The notes beneath the pieces are model-generated. The model ran no database searches, was not told the DNA's origin, and saw nothing but the letters and a program-made list of their open reading frames with translations. The position numbers and the translations under genes were made by a program. DNA of 64,000 nucleotides from Chloracidobacterium sp. GTDB taxonomy: Bacteria; Acidobacteriota; Blastocatellia; Pyrinomonadales; Pyrinomonadaceae. Every line of letters begins with the position of its first letter. Position 1 is the stretch's first letter. This document shows, one piece after another, positions 53,516 to 63,997 of this stretch. The stretch lies in the NCBI GenBank assembly GCA_016716365.1, contig JADJWM010000019.1, positions 124,001 to 188,000 of the forward strand, written 5' to 3'.

Positions 53516-54940
53516 CTAGATAAACATCTTCCCGGGGTTCAGGATGCCTTTGGGGTCGAAGACTTTTTTGATGCCCTTCATCATTTCAAGCGTGGCCGCG
53601 TCGACGGCGTAATGCAGGTACTGGGATTTGACGTACCCGATTCCGTGCTCGCCGGAGATGGTACCGCCGAGATCGACCGAGAGCTGAAAAGTTTCGGCAA
53701 CGCACTCGCGGGCACGGGCGATAGCTTCAGGATCATCACGGTCCACAACGAAATTAACGTGAATATTCCCGTCCCCCGCATGGCCGAAATTGGCGACGAA
53801 AGTGTCGTGCTTCTTGCCTATCTGCTCGATGCGGGAAACGAGTTCGGGCACTTTGCTCCGGGGCACTACCACGTCTTCGTTGATCTTCAATGTACCGTAC
53901 TTCATCAGGGCCGGCGAGATGGCCCGCCGAACATCCCACAGCTTATCCTCTTCCTCTCTGGTCCGCGCCCGGATAACGTCGAAACCTCCGTTTTCGCTGA
54001 TGATCTTTTCGATGATCGCGGCCTGCCGCCCGACCTCCTCTCGGGAACCGTCAACGGCAACAAGCAATATCGCCTCAGCATCCTTCGAGAGGCCGAAGGC
54101 GAAGCTCTCCTCTACCGCCGCGACGCAGAATTTGTCGATCACCTCCATAGCCATCGGCAGCAAGCCCTCGGGCGTGAATTTTGTAAGCACCTTACACGCC
54201 GCCTCCATCGAATGGAAATTCGCCCGCACGGTGGCCGTCGCCTCGGGCATCGGAAGGAGCTTCAGCGTGGCCTCGGTGATGATCCCGAGCATCCCTTCGG
54301 ATCCGCACATCAGGCCGGTCAGGTCAAACCCGACAACGTTCTTGACCGTCCTGCCGCCGGTGCGGATGACGTCGCCAGCGGCGGTGACGACCTCGAGCCC
54401 AAGGACATGGTGCTTTGTTACGCCGTACTTCGGTGTCCGCATTCCGCCGGCGTTCTCGGCAATATTCCCGCCAATGAACGAATCCTTGTAGCTGGCGGGG
54501 TCGGGGGCGAACATCAGCCCCACTTCGGCCGCCGCCTGCTGCACCTCGAAGGTGGTCAATCCGGGCTGGCAAGTAATGTAGAGGTCATCAACGTTCAATT
54601 CGAAGATCCGCTTCATCCGGTCGGTGCCGATCACGATCCCGCCGTCGACGGGGACCGCTCCGCCCGTGTATCCGACGCCGCCGCCGCGTGCCGTCACGGG
54701 AAAGACCACCTCATTCGCAAGCCGCAATATCGCCGCCATTTCGGCAGTCGATTCCGGGAAAACGACGGCTTCGGGCGGGAACTTTTCCTTGACCGCGTCT
54801 GCCCCGTAAGGCTCGACACGGGTCGGATCAACGGCCACATTTTCATCGCCTACGATCGCCTTGAACGCGTCTATGACCTTGGGATCGGATGCCCTTGTGG
54901 TCTTGCGTCCCCCTGATTCGAAGTGAATGGAGCGAAACAT
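53516..54940 (-). CDS. glcD: FAD-linked glycolate/lactate oxidase subunit GlcD
   Basis: 474 residues of the FAD-PCMH oxidase family. The FAD loop is ARGGGVGYTGGAVPVDGG (about residues 85-105), followed by PGLTTFEVQQAAAEVG and NAGGMRTPKYGVTKHHVLGL. The cap domain ends with FGHAGDGNIHVNFVVD and SGEHGIGYVKS, the metal/substrate motifs, and ends ILNPGKMFI. It oxidises glycolate or D-lactate-type 2-hydroxy acids. Separate GlcE/GlcF genes are not adjacent. Convergent with no island gene; part of the chromosomal flank. Confidence 0.92.
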   Translation of the reverse strand: MFRSIHFESGGRKTTRASDPKVIDAFKAIVGDENVAVDPTRVEPYGADAVKEKFPPEAVVFPESTAEMAAILRLANEVVFPVTARGGGVGYTGGAVPVDGGIVIGTDRMKRIFELNVDDLYITCQPGLTTFEVQQAAAEVGLMFAPDPASYKDSFIGGNIAENAGGMRTPKYGVTKHHVLGLEVVTAAGDVIRTGGRTVKNVVGFDLTGLMCGSEGMLGIITEATLKLLPMPEATATVRANFHSMEAACKVLTKFTPEGLLPMAMEVIDKFCVAAVEESFAFGLSKDAEAILLVAVDGSREEVGRQAAIIEKIISENGGFDVIRARTREEEDKLWDVRRAISPALMKYGTLKINEDVVVPRSKVPELVSRIEQIGKKHDTFVANFGHAGDGNIHVNFVVDRDDPEAIARARECVAETFQLSVDLGGTISGEHGIGYVKSQYLHYAVDAATLEMMKGIKKVFDPKGILNPGKMFI

Positions 54941-55056
54941 TGTTATGCTGTGCCTCCAGCCAAATTTACTAAAATTACGCTACTTCTGCTACACTCTCGA
55001 AAACCGACTCTTGCAAGACCTGTCCACACCTTCAGCAAAAGGAACCGAAAACCGCT

Positions 55057-56469
55057 ATGGCCGAAAACGATAAGGACCTGATCCCGCCCGACGACTACGA
55101 ACGCGAACTGACAACAGATCTCGACGACGATACGCCGGACAAACCGAAGGGCATTCCGCTTCATACCAAGATCTTCATCGGTCTGGCTGTCGGTGTCATT
55201 GGAGGCTTGGTCGCTAACTGGACGCTTGGCGGAAATGACGAAAATCTGATCTGGACGGTCGAGAACATCACACGTCCCATCGGACAGTTGTTCCTCAACC
55301 TTTTGTTGATGATCGTCGTCCCGCTGGTCTTTTCATCTCTCGTCGTCGGCGTCGCCGGCATTGGCGATATCAGAAAGCTCGGAAGGATCGGAGCGAAATC
55401 ATTCGCATACACCCTGATCATTTCGGCTATCTCGGTCGTGATCGGGCTCACGCTTGCAAACACCATCCGCCCCGGCGAACGCATCAGTCCCGATACGGCA
55501 GCGGCGTTGAAAGCCGAGTTTTCCAGCGCAGGCAGTGCGGCCACCGAAGCCCAACGGAAGGCGGTCGAGGCCGCGAAAGCCGACAGCGGGCTAATGCAGG
55601 CGGTCAAGACGGTCGTCCCGAGCAACGTCTTTAACTCTATTTCAGGCGCGAGTCCGAACATGCTTCATATAATGTTCTTCGCTCTGATAATCGGGGTCGC
55701 GATCACGCTTTTGCCGGCAACGGTGTCGGCGCCGTTCGTCAGTTTTTGCGAGGCTTTGTTTGCGATCACGGCAAAGATAATCGACATCGTGATGAAGTTC
55801 GCGCCTTATGCGGTCGCGTGCCTGCTCTTCAATAACATCGCGCAGTTCGGGCTCGAACTGCTTCAATCTCTCGGCTGGTTCGTCGCAACGGTACTCTTAG
55901 GGCTGTCGATCCACTTTTTTGGCATCTATTCGCTTTCGATCTATTTCCTTTCGCGGATCAACCCGCTTGAATTCTTCAAACGCGTCAGGACCGTCATTAT
56001 CACGGCCTTTTCTACGTCGTCGTCGAACGCGACGCTGCCAACAGCCCTCAGGGTAAGCCACGAGAACCTCGGCGTCCCAAAGGAGATCAACAGCTTTGTG
56101 CTGACGGTCGGGGCGACAGCCAACCAGAACGGCACAGCCTTGTACGAGGGCGTTACGGTCCTTTTCTTGGCTCAATTGGCTGGTGTCGACCTGACCGTTT
56201 CTCTTCAGTTGATGGTCGTTTATCTTGCTATCTTGGGCGGCATCGGTACCGCCGGTGTCCCTTCGGGTTCGATACCCTTCATCATCGGCATACTCTTTAT
56301 GATCAATATCGATCCGGCCCTGATCGCTATCATCATTGGCGTGGACCGCATCCTGGATATGTGCCGCACCACGCTGAATGTCGTCGGCGATCTGACAGCC
56401 GCGACCTTCGTAGCGCGCAGCGAGGGATATGAATTGCTCCATGCTCGGGAAGATGCCGGACTAGGGTAG
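55057..56469 (+). CDS. Dicarboxylate/amino acid:cation symporter (DAACS, GltP/DctA type)
   Basis: 470 residues with a charged N-terminal tail, about eight membrane helices and two re-entrant loops. Family motifs: TAFSTSSSNATLPTALRV (serine-rich HP1), GATANQNGTALYEG (TM7, NxxG) and GIGTAGVPSGSIPF (HP2). It imports glutamate/aspartate or C4-dicarboxylates with Na+ or H+. It is divergent from glcD, and both could feed central carbon metabolism. Confidence 0.92.
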   Translation: MAENDKDLIPPDDYERELTTDLDDDTPDKPKGIPLHTKIFIGLAVGVIGGLVANWTLGGNDENLIWTVENITRPIGQLFLNLLLMIVVPLVFSSLVVGVAGIGDIRKLGRIGAKSFAYTLIISAISVVIGLTLANTIRPGERISPDTAAALKAEFSSAGSAATEAQRKAVEAAKADSGLMQAVKTVVPSNVFNSISGASPNMLHIMFFALIIGVAITLLPATVSAPFVSFCEALFAITAKIIDIVMKFAPYAVACLLFNNIAQFGLELLQSLGWFVATVLLGLSIHFFGIYSLSIYFLSRINPLEFFKRVRTVIITAFSTSSSNATLPTALRVSHENLGVPKEINSFVLTVGATANQNGTALYEGVTVLFLAQLAGVDLTVSLQLMVVYLAILGGIGTAGVPSGSIPFIIGILFMINIDPALIAIIIGVDRILDMCRTTLNVVGDLTAATFVARSEGYELLHAREDAGLG

Positions 56470-56579
56470 AATTTCGATCGGCAGGGAAAGGTGGAACCGT
56501 AGTTACCGGGGCAGCTTACACGGCCGACAGTCTCGGACGAACCCGTTGGCCGTCGAGCAGATCAAAGGGGGTATACCAA

Positions 56580-57287
56580 ATGTTTCCGATAGGCGACGAC
56601 AATTCTGACGTTAAGATCACGCCGTTCGTCAATTACATTTTCCTCGGCTTGAACGTGATCGTTTTCGTGCTCTTTCAGCAGATCGGATCAAGCGAATCGT
56701 TCACCTACGCTTACTCGCTGGTTCCAAAGGAGATTACCGATGGCGTCGATCTCTCAGGCGTACAGGTGGTCCGGGATTCGTTCGGAAATACTGCCCAGAT
56801 CCAGCACTACTCGACACCGCTTCCGGTTTACTTCAACTTCCTGAGTTCGATGTTCATGCACGGCAGCATTGCCCATATTTTTGGCAATATGCTGTTCCTG
56901 TGGATCTTTGGCGACAACCTCGAAAACCTGCTTGGTCACATCCGTTTCGCCGCCTTCTACCTGGTTTGCGGGTTCGCCGCTGCAGCGGCCCAGATCTTTA
57001 TGGACGGCGATTCGGTCATCCCGATGCTGGGTGCTTCCGGAGCGATCTCGGGTGTGCTCGGCGGCTATATCCTGCTTTTCCCGCAGCGGCGAGTGCGGGC
57101 TTTGATCTTCAATTTCCTCACCACCGTTCCCGCGTTTGTCGCGATCGGCATCTGGATCGCTTATCAGCTTATCCTCGGTTATATGACCCCGGCCGGAACC
57201 GGCGGCGTCGCTTATGCCGCACACATCGGCGGCTTCGTTGCCGGGCTGGCATTGGTAAAAGTGTTCGCTTTGGGCCGGCGGGTTTAG
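56580..57287 (+). CDS. Rhomboid-family intramembrane serine protease
   Basis: 235 residues, six hydrophobic segments. Motifs: SMFMHGSIAHIFGNMLFLWI (HxxxN of helix 2), the catalytic Ser in MLGASGAISGVLGGY (GxSG) and the catalytic His in AYAAHIGGFVAGL. All key residues are present. It cleaves membrane-spanning substrates within the bilayer. The gene ends overlapping the convergent glycosyltransferase by 4 bp. Confidence 0.92.
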   Translation: MFPIGDDNSDVKITPFVNYIFLGLNVIVFVLFQQIGSSESFTYAYSLVPKEITDGVDLSGVQVVRDSFGNTAQIQHYSTPLPVYFNFLSSMFMHGSIAHIFGNMLFLWIFGDNLENLLGHIRFAAFYLVCGFAAAAAQIFMDGDSVIPMLGASGAISGVLGGYILLFPQRRVRALIFNFLTTVPAFVAIGIWIAYQLILGYMTPAGTGGVAYAAHIGGFVAGLALVKVFALGRRV

Positions 57288-59027
57288 ACCTTGATGGAGA
57301 AATCAGGAGAGACCTTCGAGAGGTTTGGATTGAGGAATGGATCGTTATCGACGTACGCTTTCCAGCGTTTCAGAAAACGATCTCCATCTCTTTCTCTGCC
57401 AACAAAGTAGTCGCGGGTTTGGCCGAGCTGGAATTTAAGTTCAGCAAACGGGGTGACCGTAACCCGAAATCCCTGCTCTCGGACCCTCAAACAAAGCTCA
57501 GCGCCGTAGAGCGCTCCCGACAGGTATTCCTCATCAAATCCGCCAACCGAGTCGAAGATTTCGCGGCGCATTATCATGCAGCTAGACGAAACGGCCGAAA
57601 TGTTGCTGATCAGCCGGTTTCGAGACATATTCCCTGGAGAGTTTCTAAGAAACCCGTCATGTGTCGCCGCGACAATGCCGCCGACGCCAATGAGTAGGCC
57701 GGTGCCTGCGATTGTGTTGTTCCGGGTGGAGCAGCCGCGGCCCAACGACGCCGATCTCTGGCTGGATGGCGAACGAAACCAATTCGCGAAGCCAATCCGA
57801 GGATAGCGGCCTGATTCCGGAATCGAGGAAGCAAAAGAGACCGCCGGCCGAATCTGCGGCCGCGGCATTCAGCCTCGACGTCCAATTCAGAGTCGATCCA
57901 ACGCACTTCGCTTCGCCTTTGTCGCCCGCCTTCACCGCGCGATCGCCTACCTCGATGATCTCCAAATTTTGGTAATCGGTCCGGTCGCGGACGATCCTCG
58001 CCCACTCATCCGCCCGTGCCTCTCGATGGCCTGAAAGGATGAGACTGACCGGTGGGAGTGGCTCGGGCAAACTGTACCGGACGCGGTGGAGGTAGCCGGT
58101 TTCAACGACTTGGGCCTTTTTCCCGGTCCTTTCCAAATATTCACGGATCGCCCGCCGGGCGGTTTCGTGGGCATACGGTTTCGACTCGAGGTCACGGGCA
58201 AGCGAACCGGCGGTTACCCGCCAATGGTAGAGGATCTTCGGGATATGACGGATCTGCCCGTCCTTTAGCCGCTCCACAACCCGAAGAGCGAGATCGTAAT
58301 CCTGACTGCCCTCGAATCCGATGCGGAAACCGCCGATCTCTTTCAAAAGGAAGGTCCGATATGCCGATAGGTGGGTTACGAGATTGATCCCAAGCAAAAG
58401 ATCTCGGCTGAAGGCAGGCTTGAATTTCGGCGAACTCCTACGGCCGTCTTCATCGATCAGGTCCTCGTCGCTGTAGATTATCATCGTGCCCGGATGACCC
58501 TTCAGCACATGAGCCACCCAGAAAAGAGCATCCTCCGAAAGCTCGTCATCGTGATCCAAAAGGACACAAAATTCTCCCGTTGCCATCTCAAGAGCCGAGT
58601 TCGATGCGGCAGATATATGGCCGTTTGACTCGCGGAAAACTATTTTGATCCGCTTATCTTCGCTCAACTCCGCGAGCAAAGGGCGGATGTATGGTTCGGT
58701 GGAGGCATCGTCGGCAATGCATATTTCCCAATTGTCGTAGATCTGGTTGATAACCGAGCCGACGCATTTCCTCAAAAGGACCTCGTCCGTGTTAAAGACG
58801 GGCAGGATCACCGAGATCAGCGGCTTATGTCCGAATTCGGCAATGCGGGCCGTGAGCTCGTCCCGATCAGCTTGGGTTATTGAGCCGTGCTTCCGGATCC
58901 ATCTCTGATACGCTCGACGCTCTCGCGCCGCCCTCAGTGCTGTTTCGGCCACCGGACCGAACCCCGACTCCCGAATGTAGGCGAATAGCTTTCGGACAAA
59001 GGATGTTGTGCGTAAAAAGACCCCCAT
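57284..59027 (-). pseudogene. Tandem GT2 glycosyltransferase, one frameshift
   Basis: Two overlapping minus frames together give about 580 residues. The first GT2 domain has ISVILPVFNTDEVLLRKCVG, DDASTEPY, LDHDDELSEDAL and YSDEDLIDEDGRR. A second GT2-like domain starts near residue 325 (VSLILSGHREARADEWARIV). The frame shifts near 57725 after GPRLLHP, and the text continues as TIAGTGLLIGVGG and IMRREIFDSVGGFDEEYLSG. A single extra base explains it. It may be a sequencing error in a real chromosomal gene for surface-polysaccharide synthesis. Confidence 0.75.
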
Positions 59028-59094
59028 TTAGATCAATAAGAACCTATAAGCACGTCGCTATCGGTCGATGTGCTATTGTTCTAATTTCAGAAGT

Positions 59095-60111
59095 ATGGCC
59101 TTTGTTTGCAGAATTTGCGAGAGCCCCGGAGATCACCGCTCTATGACTGCTCGGGAGATGATGTACGGCTCCCGCGAGGAATTCAAATATTTCGAATGCG
59201 GAGTTTGTGGTACCGTCCAGATCGCAGAGTTCCCTGAAATGTCGCGATTCTATCCGCCCGATTATCTTTCATTCAATGAGGATGTCGAGGTCGCGAAGAC
59301 CCTTCCGAGGCGGATCGCATCCCGTTTCGCCGGACGCGAGCTCCTCTTCGGCGACAGTCCGATAGGCCGAGCAGTTCTAGCGATGAAACCTTGGCTGGCC
59401 GATCATTTTCCCCGTTCGATGAGGAGTCATCCGATCGGCCTCCGATTCGACACCAGGATACTCGACGTGGGCTGCGGCAGGGGCAAACTTCTTCGCTCGC
59501 TTCACTATTTCGGATTTCGCGATCTGTCCGGGGCCGACCTCTTTATCGAGTCGGACCTGCATTTTCCGGAAGGGATCACGGTCCATCGCGCTTCCCTCGC
59601 CGAACTTGATCCCACATACGAATTGATAATGCTTCATCACTCGTTTGAGCATTTTCCCGACCCGATCTTGTCGATGCGGGAAACATGGCGGTTGATGACT
59701 GACGAAAGTTGGTGTATCGTCCGCATTCCGATTGTGGGCGAAGCATGGAAGCGTTACGGCTGCGATTGGGTGCAGATGGACCCGCCCCGGCACTTGTTTC
59801 TTTACACTGAAGAGAGTTTTCGGCTCGCTGCCGAGAAAGGCGGGCTGCGGGTCGAGCACGTTTATTACGACTCGGGCGCGTTCCAGTTTTGGGGTAGCGA
59901 ACAGTATGTCCGTGACATCCCGCTGCTTGACGAAAAGTCGCTTTGGGTCAACCCCGAGTCGACGTTATTCACGAAGGAACAGCTTGAAGGCTGGGCCAAA
60001 GACGCCGAAGAATTGAACGCTAGTGCCCGCGGCGACATGGCCTGCTTCTATTTAAGACGAGCCCCTATGATTGACCGAAGCCGCGGTAATAAAGATCACT
60101 CTTGCGGATAA
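59095..60111 (+). CDS. SAM-dependent methyltransferase with N-terminal zinc-binding motif
   Basis: From ATG 59095 (MAFVCRICESPGD), 338 residues. An N-terminal CRIC...CGVC four-Cys site is typical of sugar or lipid methyltransferases of the TylM3/NovU style. The SAM-binding loop is ILDVGCGRGKLLRSL (about residues 120-135), then LHHSFEHFPDPILSMRE. An earlier in-frame ATG (59068) is less likely. Its stop overlaps the next gene's ATG (TAATG). Together with the two glycosyltransferases it indicates a surface-glycan locus. Confidence 0.85.
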   Translation: MAFVCRICESPGDHRSMTAREMMYGSREEFKYFECGVCGTVQIAEFPEMSRFYPPDYLSFNEDVEVAKTLPRRIASRFAGRELLFGDSPIGRAVLAMKPWLADHFPRSMRSHPIGLRFDTRILDVGCGRGKLLRSLHYFGFRDLSGADLFIESDLHFPEGITVHRASLAELDPTYELIMLHHSFEHFPDPILSMRETWRLMTDESWCIVRIPIVGEAWKRYGCDWVQMDPPRHLFLYTEESFRLAAEKGGLRVEHVYYDSGAFQFWGSEQYVRDIPLLDEKSLWVNPESTLFTKEQLEGWAKDAEELNASARGDMACFYLRRAPMIDRSRGNKDHSCG

Positions 60112-61238
60112 TGCGTGTACTCCAATATCTGGATTCGTTAAACCGCGGCGGTGCCGAAATGCAGGCATTGGACGTATGCCGCAACGCCGCCCGATTCGGC
60201 ATCAATGTGACCGCCGTCGCAGCCGGCGGCGGTCCCCTGGAAGACGAGTTCAGGGACGCCGGTTTCGAATTTATCCGGCTCTCTCGGAAATTGCCCGTGG
60301 ACCTATATGTCGCGGCTCAGCTGCGCCGGATCGTCCGCGAAAGAAACATCCGGGTCGTCCACGGTTACCAGGCCGTCGACGGGCTGCATCTGTATCTTGC
60401 GACGCGCGGTTTGAACGGGGTCAGGCGTGTTCTAAGCTTTCAGGGATTCGTTCAAGACAGAAAGAACCGCGTCACCTTGCGATTCCTTATCCCGCGGATG
60501 GATGCCAATATCTCGGTAAGCCGGGGCTTGACGAAATGGCTCAAGGAGACCGACCGGCTCGATGTCGGCAACCGCTTCACCGAGATCTATAATGGTGCCG
60601 ATCCAAAACGATTAAGGCCCACCGGCGGTTCAATTAGGAAGGAACTCGGGCTTCAGCCGGACGATCTTCTTTTCGGAATGATCGCCAATTTTTACCGCGA
60701 TCCGCGAAAGGACCAAATGACCGTTTGCCGGGCGCTGACCAGCGTTTTCGAAAAGGTCCCGAAATCGCATTGTGTTTTCGTAGGGCGGATCGAAAAAGGT
60801 GCCGAAGACAAAATGGCGGACTGCCTGAACTTCTGCATCGAACACGGTATTACGGATCGTGTCCATTTCGTCGGGCCGCGAAGCGATGTGCCGGACATCC
60901 TTGCTGACCTGGATGTCTTCGTTCTTTCGTCGCTGCACGAAGGCCTCCCGGTCGCCGTTTCCGAGTCCATGCTGGCCGGCGTGCCGATGATCGTTTCGGC
61001 GATCGAACCCCTGCTCGAAGCCACGCAAAACGGTGAATTTGCCGACACATTTCCCGTCGGCAACGCAGAGTTGCTTGCCGACAGGCTGATCAGCCTGTTG
61101 AGCGACAATTCACGGAGACGCGAATTAGCAAACAATGCAAAGCGATTTGCTGAAGAAAACTTCAGCATCGACGCCCATCTGCGTCAGCTCCGAACCTTAT
61201 ATTCATCGCTGATCGAGGGGAATAGAACCGCCGCTTAA
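60111..61238 (+). CDS. GT4-family glycosyltransferase
   Basis: From ATG 60111 (MRVLQYLDSLNRGGAEMQAL), 375 residues with two Rossmann domains. The N-terminal GGAE loop and the C-terminal LFGMIANFYRDPRKDQ, VFVGRIEKGAE, HFVGPRSDVPDILADLDVFV and SSLHEGLPVAVSESMLAGVP (E-x7-E) are GT-B GT4 signatures. It is translationally coupled to the methyltransferase. The sugar donor and acceptor are unknown. Confidence 0.9.
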   Translation: MRVLQYLDSLNRGGAEMQALDVCRNAARFGINVTAVAAGGGPLEDEFRDAGFEFIRLSRKLPVDLYVAAQLRRIVRERNIRVVHGYQAVDGLHLYLATRGLNGVRRVLSFQGFVQDRKNRVTLRFLIPRMDANISVSRGLTKWLKETDRLDVGNRFTEIYNGADPKRLRPTGGSIRKELGLQPDDLLFGMIANFYRDPRKDQMTVCRALTSVFEKVPKSHCVFVGRIEKGAEDKMADCLNFCIEHGITDRVHFVGPRSDVPDILADLDVFVLSSLHEGLPVAVSESMLAGVPMIVSAIEPLLEATQNGEFADTFPVGNAELLADRLISLLSDNSRRRELANNAKRFAEENFSIDAHLRQLRTLYSSLIEGNRTAA

Positions 61239-61264
61239 GATCAAGCCGACGAGAGTTCCGACCC

Positions 61265-63238
61265 TTATTGCCGCTGAAACTCGGGCGTCCCGAGCACTAG
61301 GCTGACGACCTTGAACACGTCAGGATCGCCGCTGGGCCTGAGGAGCCGCATCTGGCGGCCCTGCGCCCCGGCCTGTCCCTGACGCATATTTGGAACATAG
61401 GTCTCGTCAGCCGGATCCGCCGGAGCTTTCACCTCCTGGAGCGGCTGTTCGGCCTGCTTTAGAAGAGTGGTCTTAGTCGCCGGGGAAATATTTCCGTGAA
61501 GGATCTCCTCCACGGCCATGTTTATCGTGCCGGCCTTGTCGGGTCCCCTGAATCTTTTCAGATCGGCCCTCGTCCCGGGTATCTGGTTGCTTGAAAGTGC
61601 GATCGCAAAGTTCAGCCTCTCGAGCAGGGCCCCTGCATTGACCCAATCTTCTGAAGTGTCCGGGTACCCTGTCGGAGCTTGGTAACCATAAGGCACTTCG
61701 CCAAGTTTATTCAGCATCGCAAGCATCTGCGGGCCGGCGTTCGTATCTGCGCCGATGGCTCTGATCGACGATATCGCCAGCTCGAACGGCGTCTTGATCT
61801 TTGCCCGGAAATTGTCGCGTGCGAAGAATTCCTTGTCCGTAAAGAGGGCCCGAAGCGTAGCTTTCATATCACCCTTCGATCTTGTGAACGCCGATGCAAC
61901 GCGGCCGATCAACTCTTCGCTCGGCTTGTCGTTCACGAACTTGACCGCAAGTTTGCGTGCAATATGCTTGGCGGTCGAGGGGTGACTCACAAGAATATCG
62001 ATGACCTTGAGGCCGTCCTTGACCCCTCCCTCATCTACCTTCTGGCCGAGTACCACCTTCCCACTCCGGTCGTGCCAGTTTTGGTTGAAGTAAAACTCAC
62101 CGCTCTCGACGTCATCCGGGATTCCAGCCTGGCGTTGTAATCGAGCGAGCCGCATTTCCTCGGTCCCGTTAATGTTCGCCGCTGCCGCACGCCGATAACC
62201 TCTCGGATCGGCGATGGTCCAACCGGTGAACGCGCGGGCCACCTCAACAATGTCTTTCTGGGTATAACCTCCGTCCACGCCAAGGGTATGGAGCTCCATC
62301 AACTCACGTGCATAGTTCTCGTTGAGGCCGCGTCGCGGCTGCTGCTGCAGGTTCCTCGCCTGTCTGATGCGTTGATCGATCTGTGCGTCGGTAAGCCCCT
62401 GATTCTCCTTGATCCTCTCGCGCATCTGGGGCGTTAGCTGGCCATTCAATACTAGTTGTTGAAGCCGTCCCGGCCGAGCAGCAGGCCGTCCCTGGTTGGG
62501 AGCGACCGATTCAAAATTGTCGAGGTAGAAAAGCATCGCCGGGTGCTGGGCCGTCGCGACGACAAGATCCTTGAAATTACCGAGAGCGTGCTTGCGAAGT
62601 ACATCGCGTTCGTAGCTCGGGATGTACCATCGGACTGCGCCCTTCCCCGCAAACACGTTGAAGTGGTTCTGCCAAAAATCGACCATCACCTCCTGAAGCT
62701 GTCGCTCCGAATAGACGGCGCGAAGGACACGGTTTGAGGTGATCTGCGGCAGTAATTGGTTCGCGGGCCGAAGATCATATTTCGCGTAATATTCGCGCAG
62801 TTTCCGCTGCCGTTCCTGACGCTCTTTTTCGCTCATCTCTTCCGGATTCTGCTGGGCATTTTGGCCGCCCTCAGGTCCCTCGAGCATCCTCAGCAGCGCG
62901 CCAGGGTTCGGATAACGGGCAAAGATCTCGGCCGTCGTCATCTTGTTGATCTCAAGGTTCTGCAGCCTTCTTTCTGCCGACGAATCATCTATAGAAAGCG
63001 GATCGAGCTGCTGTTCAATATATTTCGAAAGGCCGATCGATCTGACGCGTTCAATGTCGCCGGGACGGGCGCCGTAACCAAGTCGATCAAGGATATGGAT
63101 GATCTTTTCGTCGGCTGACAGCGACTTCTTGTCCTTCGGCGACATTGCCCCGACGGGCACACACGGCAAAAGGAATGCGGCGATGACAAAAAAGGCGAAG
63201 AATTTGTCGAGAACGGGTCTACTAATTATGAGTTTCAT
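61265..63238 (-). CDS. Secreted DUF1800 family protein
   Basis: 657 residues with a signal peptide (FFVIAAFLLPCVPVGAM). DUF1800 features: HILDRLGYGARPGDIERVRS, MVDFWQNHFNVFAGKGAVRW, NYARELMELHTLGVDGGYTQ, VARAFTGW and FRAKIKTPFELAISSIRA. These proteins, common in Acidobacteria and Planctomycetes, are usually encoded beside a DUF1501 partner; the partner is not visible here. Function unknown. Confidence 0.9.
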   Translation of the reverse strand: MKLIISRPVLDKFFAFFVIAAFLLPCVPVGAMSPKDKKSLSADEKIIHILDRLGYGARPGDIERVRSIGLSKYIEQQLDPLSIDDSSAERRLQNLEINKMTTAEIFARYPNPGALLRMLEGPEGGQNAQQNPEEMSEKERQERQRKLREYYAKYDLRPANQLLPQITSNRVLRAVYSERQLQEVMVDFWQNHFNVFAGKGAVRWYIPSYERDVLRKHALGNFKDLVVATAQHPAMLFYLDNFESVAPNQGRPAARPGRLQQLVLNGQLTPQMRERIKENQGLTDAQIDQRIRQARNLQQQPRRGLNENYARELMELHTLGVDGGYTQKDIVEVARAFTGWTIADPRGYRRAAAANINGTEEMRLARLQRQAGIPDDVESGEFYFNQNWHDRSGKVVLGQKVDEGGVKDGLKVIDILVSHPSTAKHIARKLAVKFVNDKPSEELIGRVASAFTRSKGDMKATLRALFTDKEFFARDNFRAKIKTPFELAISSIRAIGADTNAGPQMLAMLNKLGEVPYGYQAPTGYPDTSEDWVNAGALLERLNFAIALSSNQIPGTRADLKRFRGPDKAGTINMAVEEILHGNISPATKTTLLKQAEQPLQEVKAPADPADETYVPNMRQGQAGAQGRQMRLLRPSGDPDVFKVVSLVLGTPEFQRQ

Positions 63239-63475
63239 TGCAGTATCGGATCAAGGTCCTGATTTTCGGCTGGCCGTTTGGGCCGCAATTTGTTAGACGC
63301 TTCCAAAAACCGATTGGGCGAAAAAATGGCCCGGACGCGAACAAGGCGACCATCGTGAGAACCGTAATTCTACGGAAAATGAGCAACAAATACCGGCGGC
63401 CCGGCATCAAAAGTTCGAAATCGAGCGTAAATTCAGGTACTATTTTAAGTTGACGATCCAGATTACGACGGGAAA

Positions 63476-63997
63476 ATGAGATTCCAACCGATCAAATCGC
63501 TGATTGCATTCGCTGTAACACTGCTCGCTGTCGGGTCCGTGTTCTCACAGGGCGAGAGTTTTGCGAGCCCTGAGGTGGATTACGTCTTCGAGTTACCGGA
63601 TGATCGCTGGAAGATGACGGTAAAGCCCTCAGCAACAACCCCGAATGTCGAGTTTGTCTTCGTTGACCGGACCGACGGCCATTTGGAGGTTAGACGCCTT
63701 AGTCTGCCCCCAAAGGGGATCGTTTCCGACGTTATCCGTGACGAAGAACAGAAACTGCAGTTCTTGCCCGGATATGTTGCCGGCCGCGAGGAACCATTCG
63801 GTGGATTCCTAAGCGGTGCGATCTTCAACTTTGAGTTCGTTAGGGCCGGAAAGCCGATGAGTGGCCGGTTCTATTTCCTCAAAGCGTCAGACGATACGGT
63901 TTATGTCCTGAGATTTACAGGGTTCAGGGACAAACTGAGGTCGATCCGGCATCAGACGGATTCGATCGCTCGGACATTTAATGTCAAGAGATCCTGA
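63476..63997 (+). CDS. Secreted protein of unknown function, 173 aa
   Basis: A signal peptide (MRFQPIKSLIAFAVTLLAVG, ending GSVFSQ) is followed by a single beta-rich domain (VDYVFELPDDRWKMTVKP, YFLKASDDTVYVLRFTGF). The layout resembles the PsbP/DUF1795-like fold, but I cannot assign it. Divergent from the DUF1800 gene with a 237-bp gap. Confidence 0.65.
   Translation: MRFQPIKSLIAFAVTLLAVGSVFSQGESFASPEVDYVFELPDDRWKMTVKPSATTPNVEFVFVDRTDGHLEVRRLSLPPKGIVSDVIRDEEQKLQFLPGYVAGREEPFGGFLSGAIFNFEFVRAGKPMSGRFYFLKASDDTVYVLRFTGFRDKLRSIRHQTDSIARTFNVKRS

Noticed and set aside
53270..54916. Plus-strand open frame of 548 codons
   Set aside because: Antisense to glcD; G+C-rich third positions open the opposite strand.
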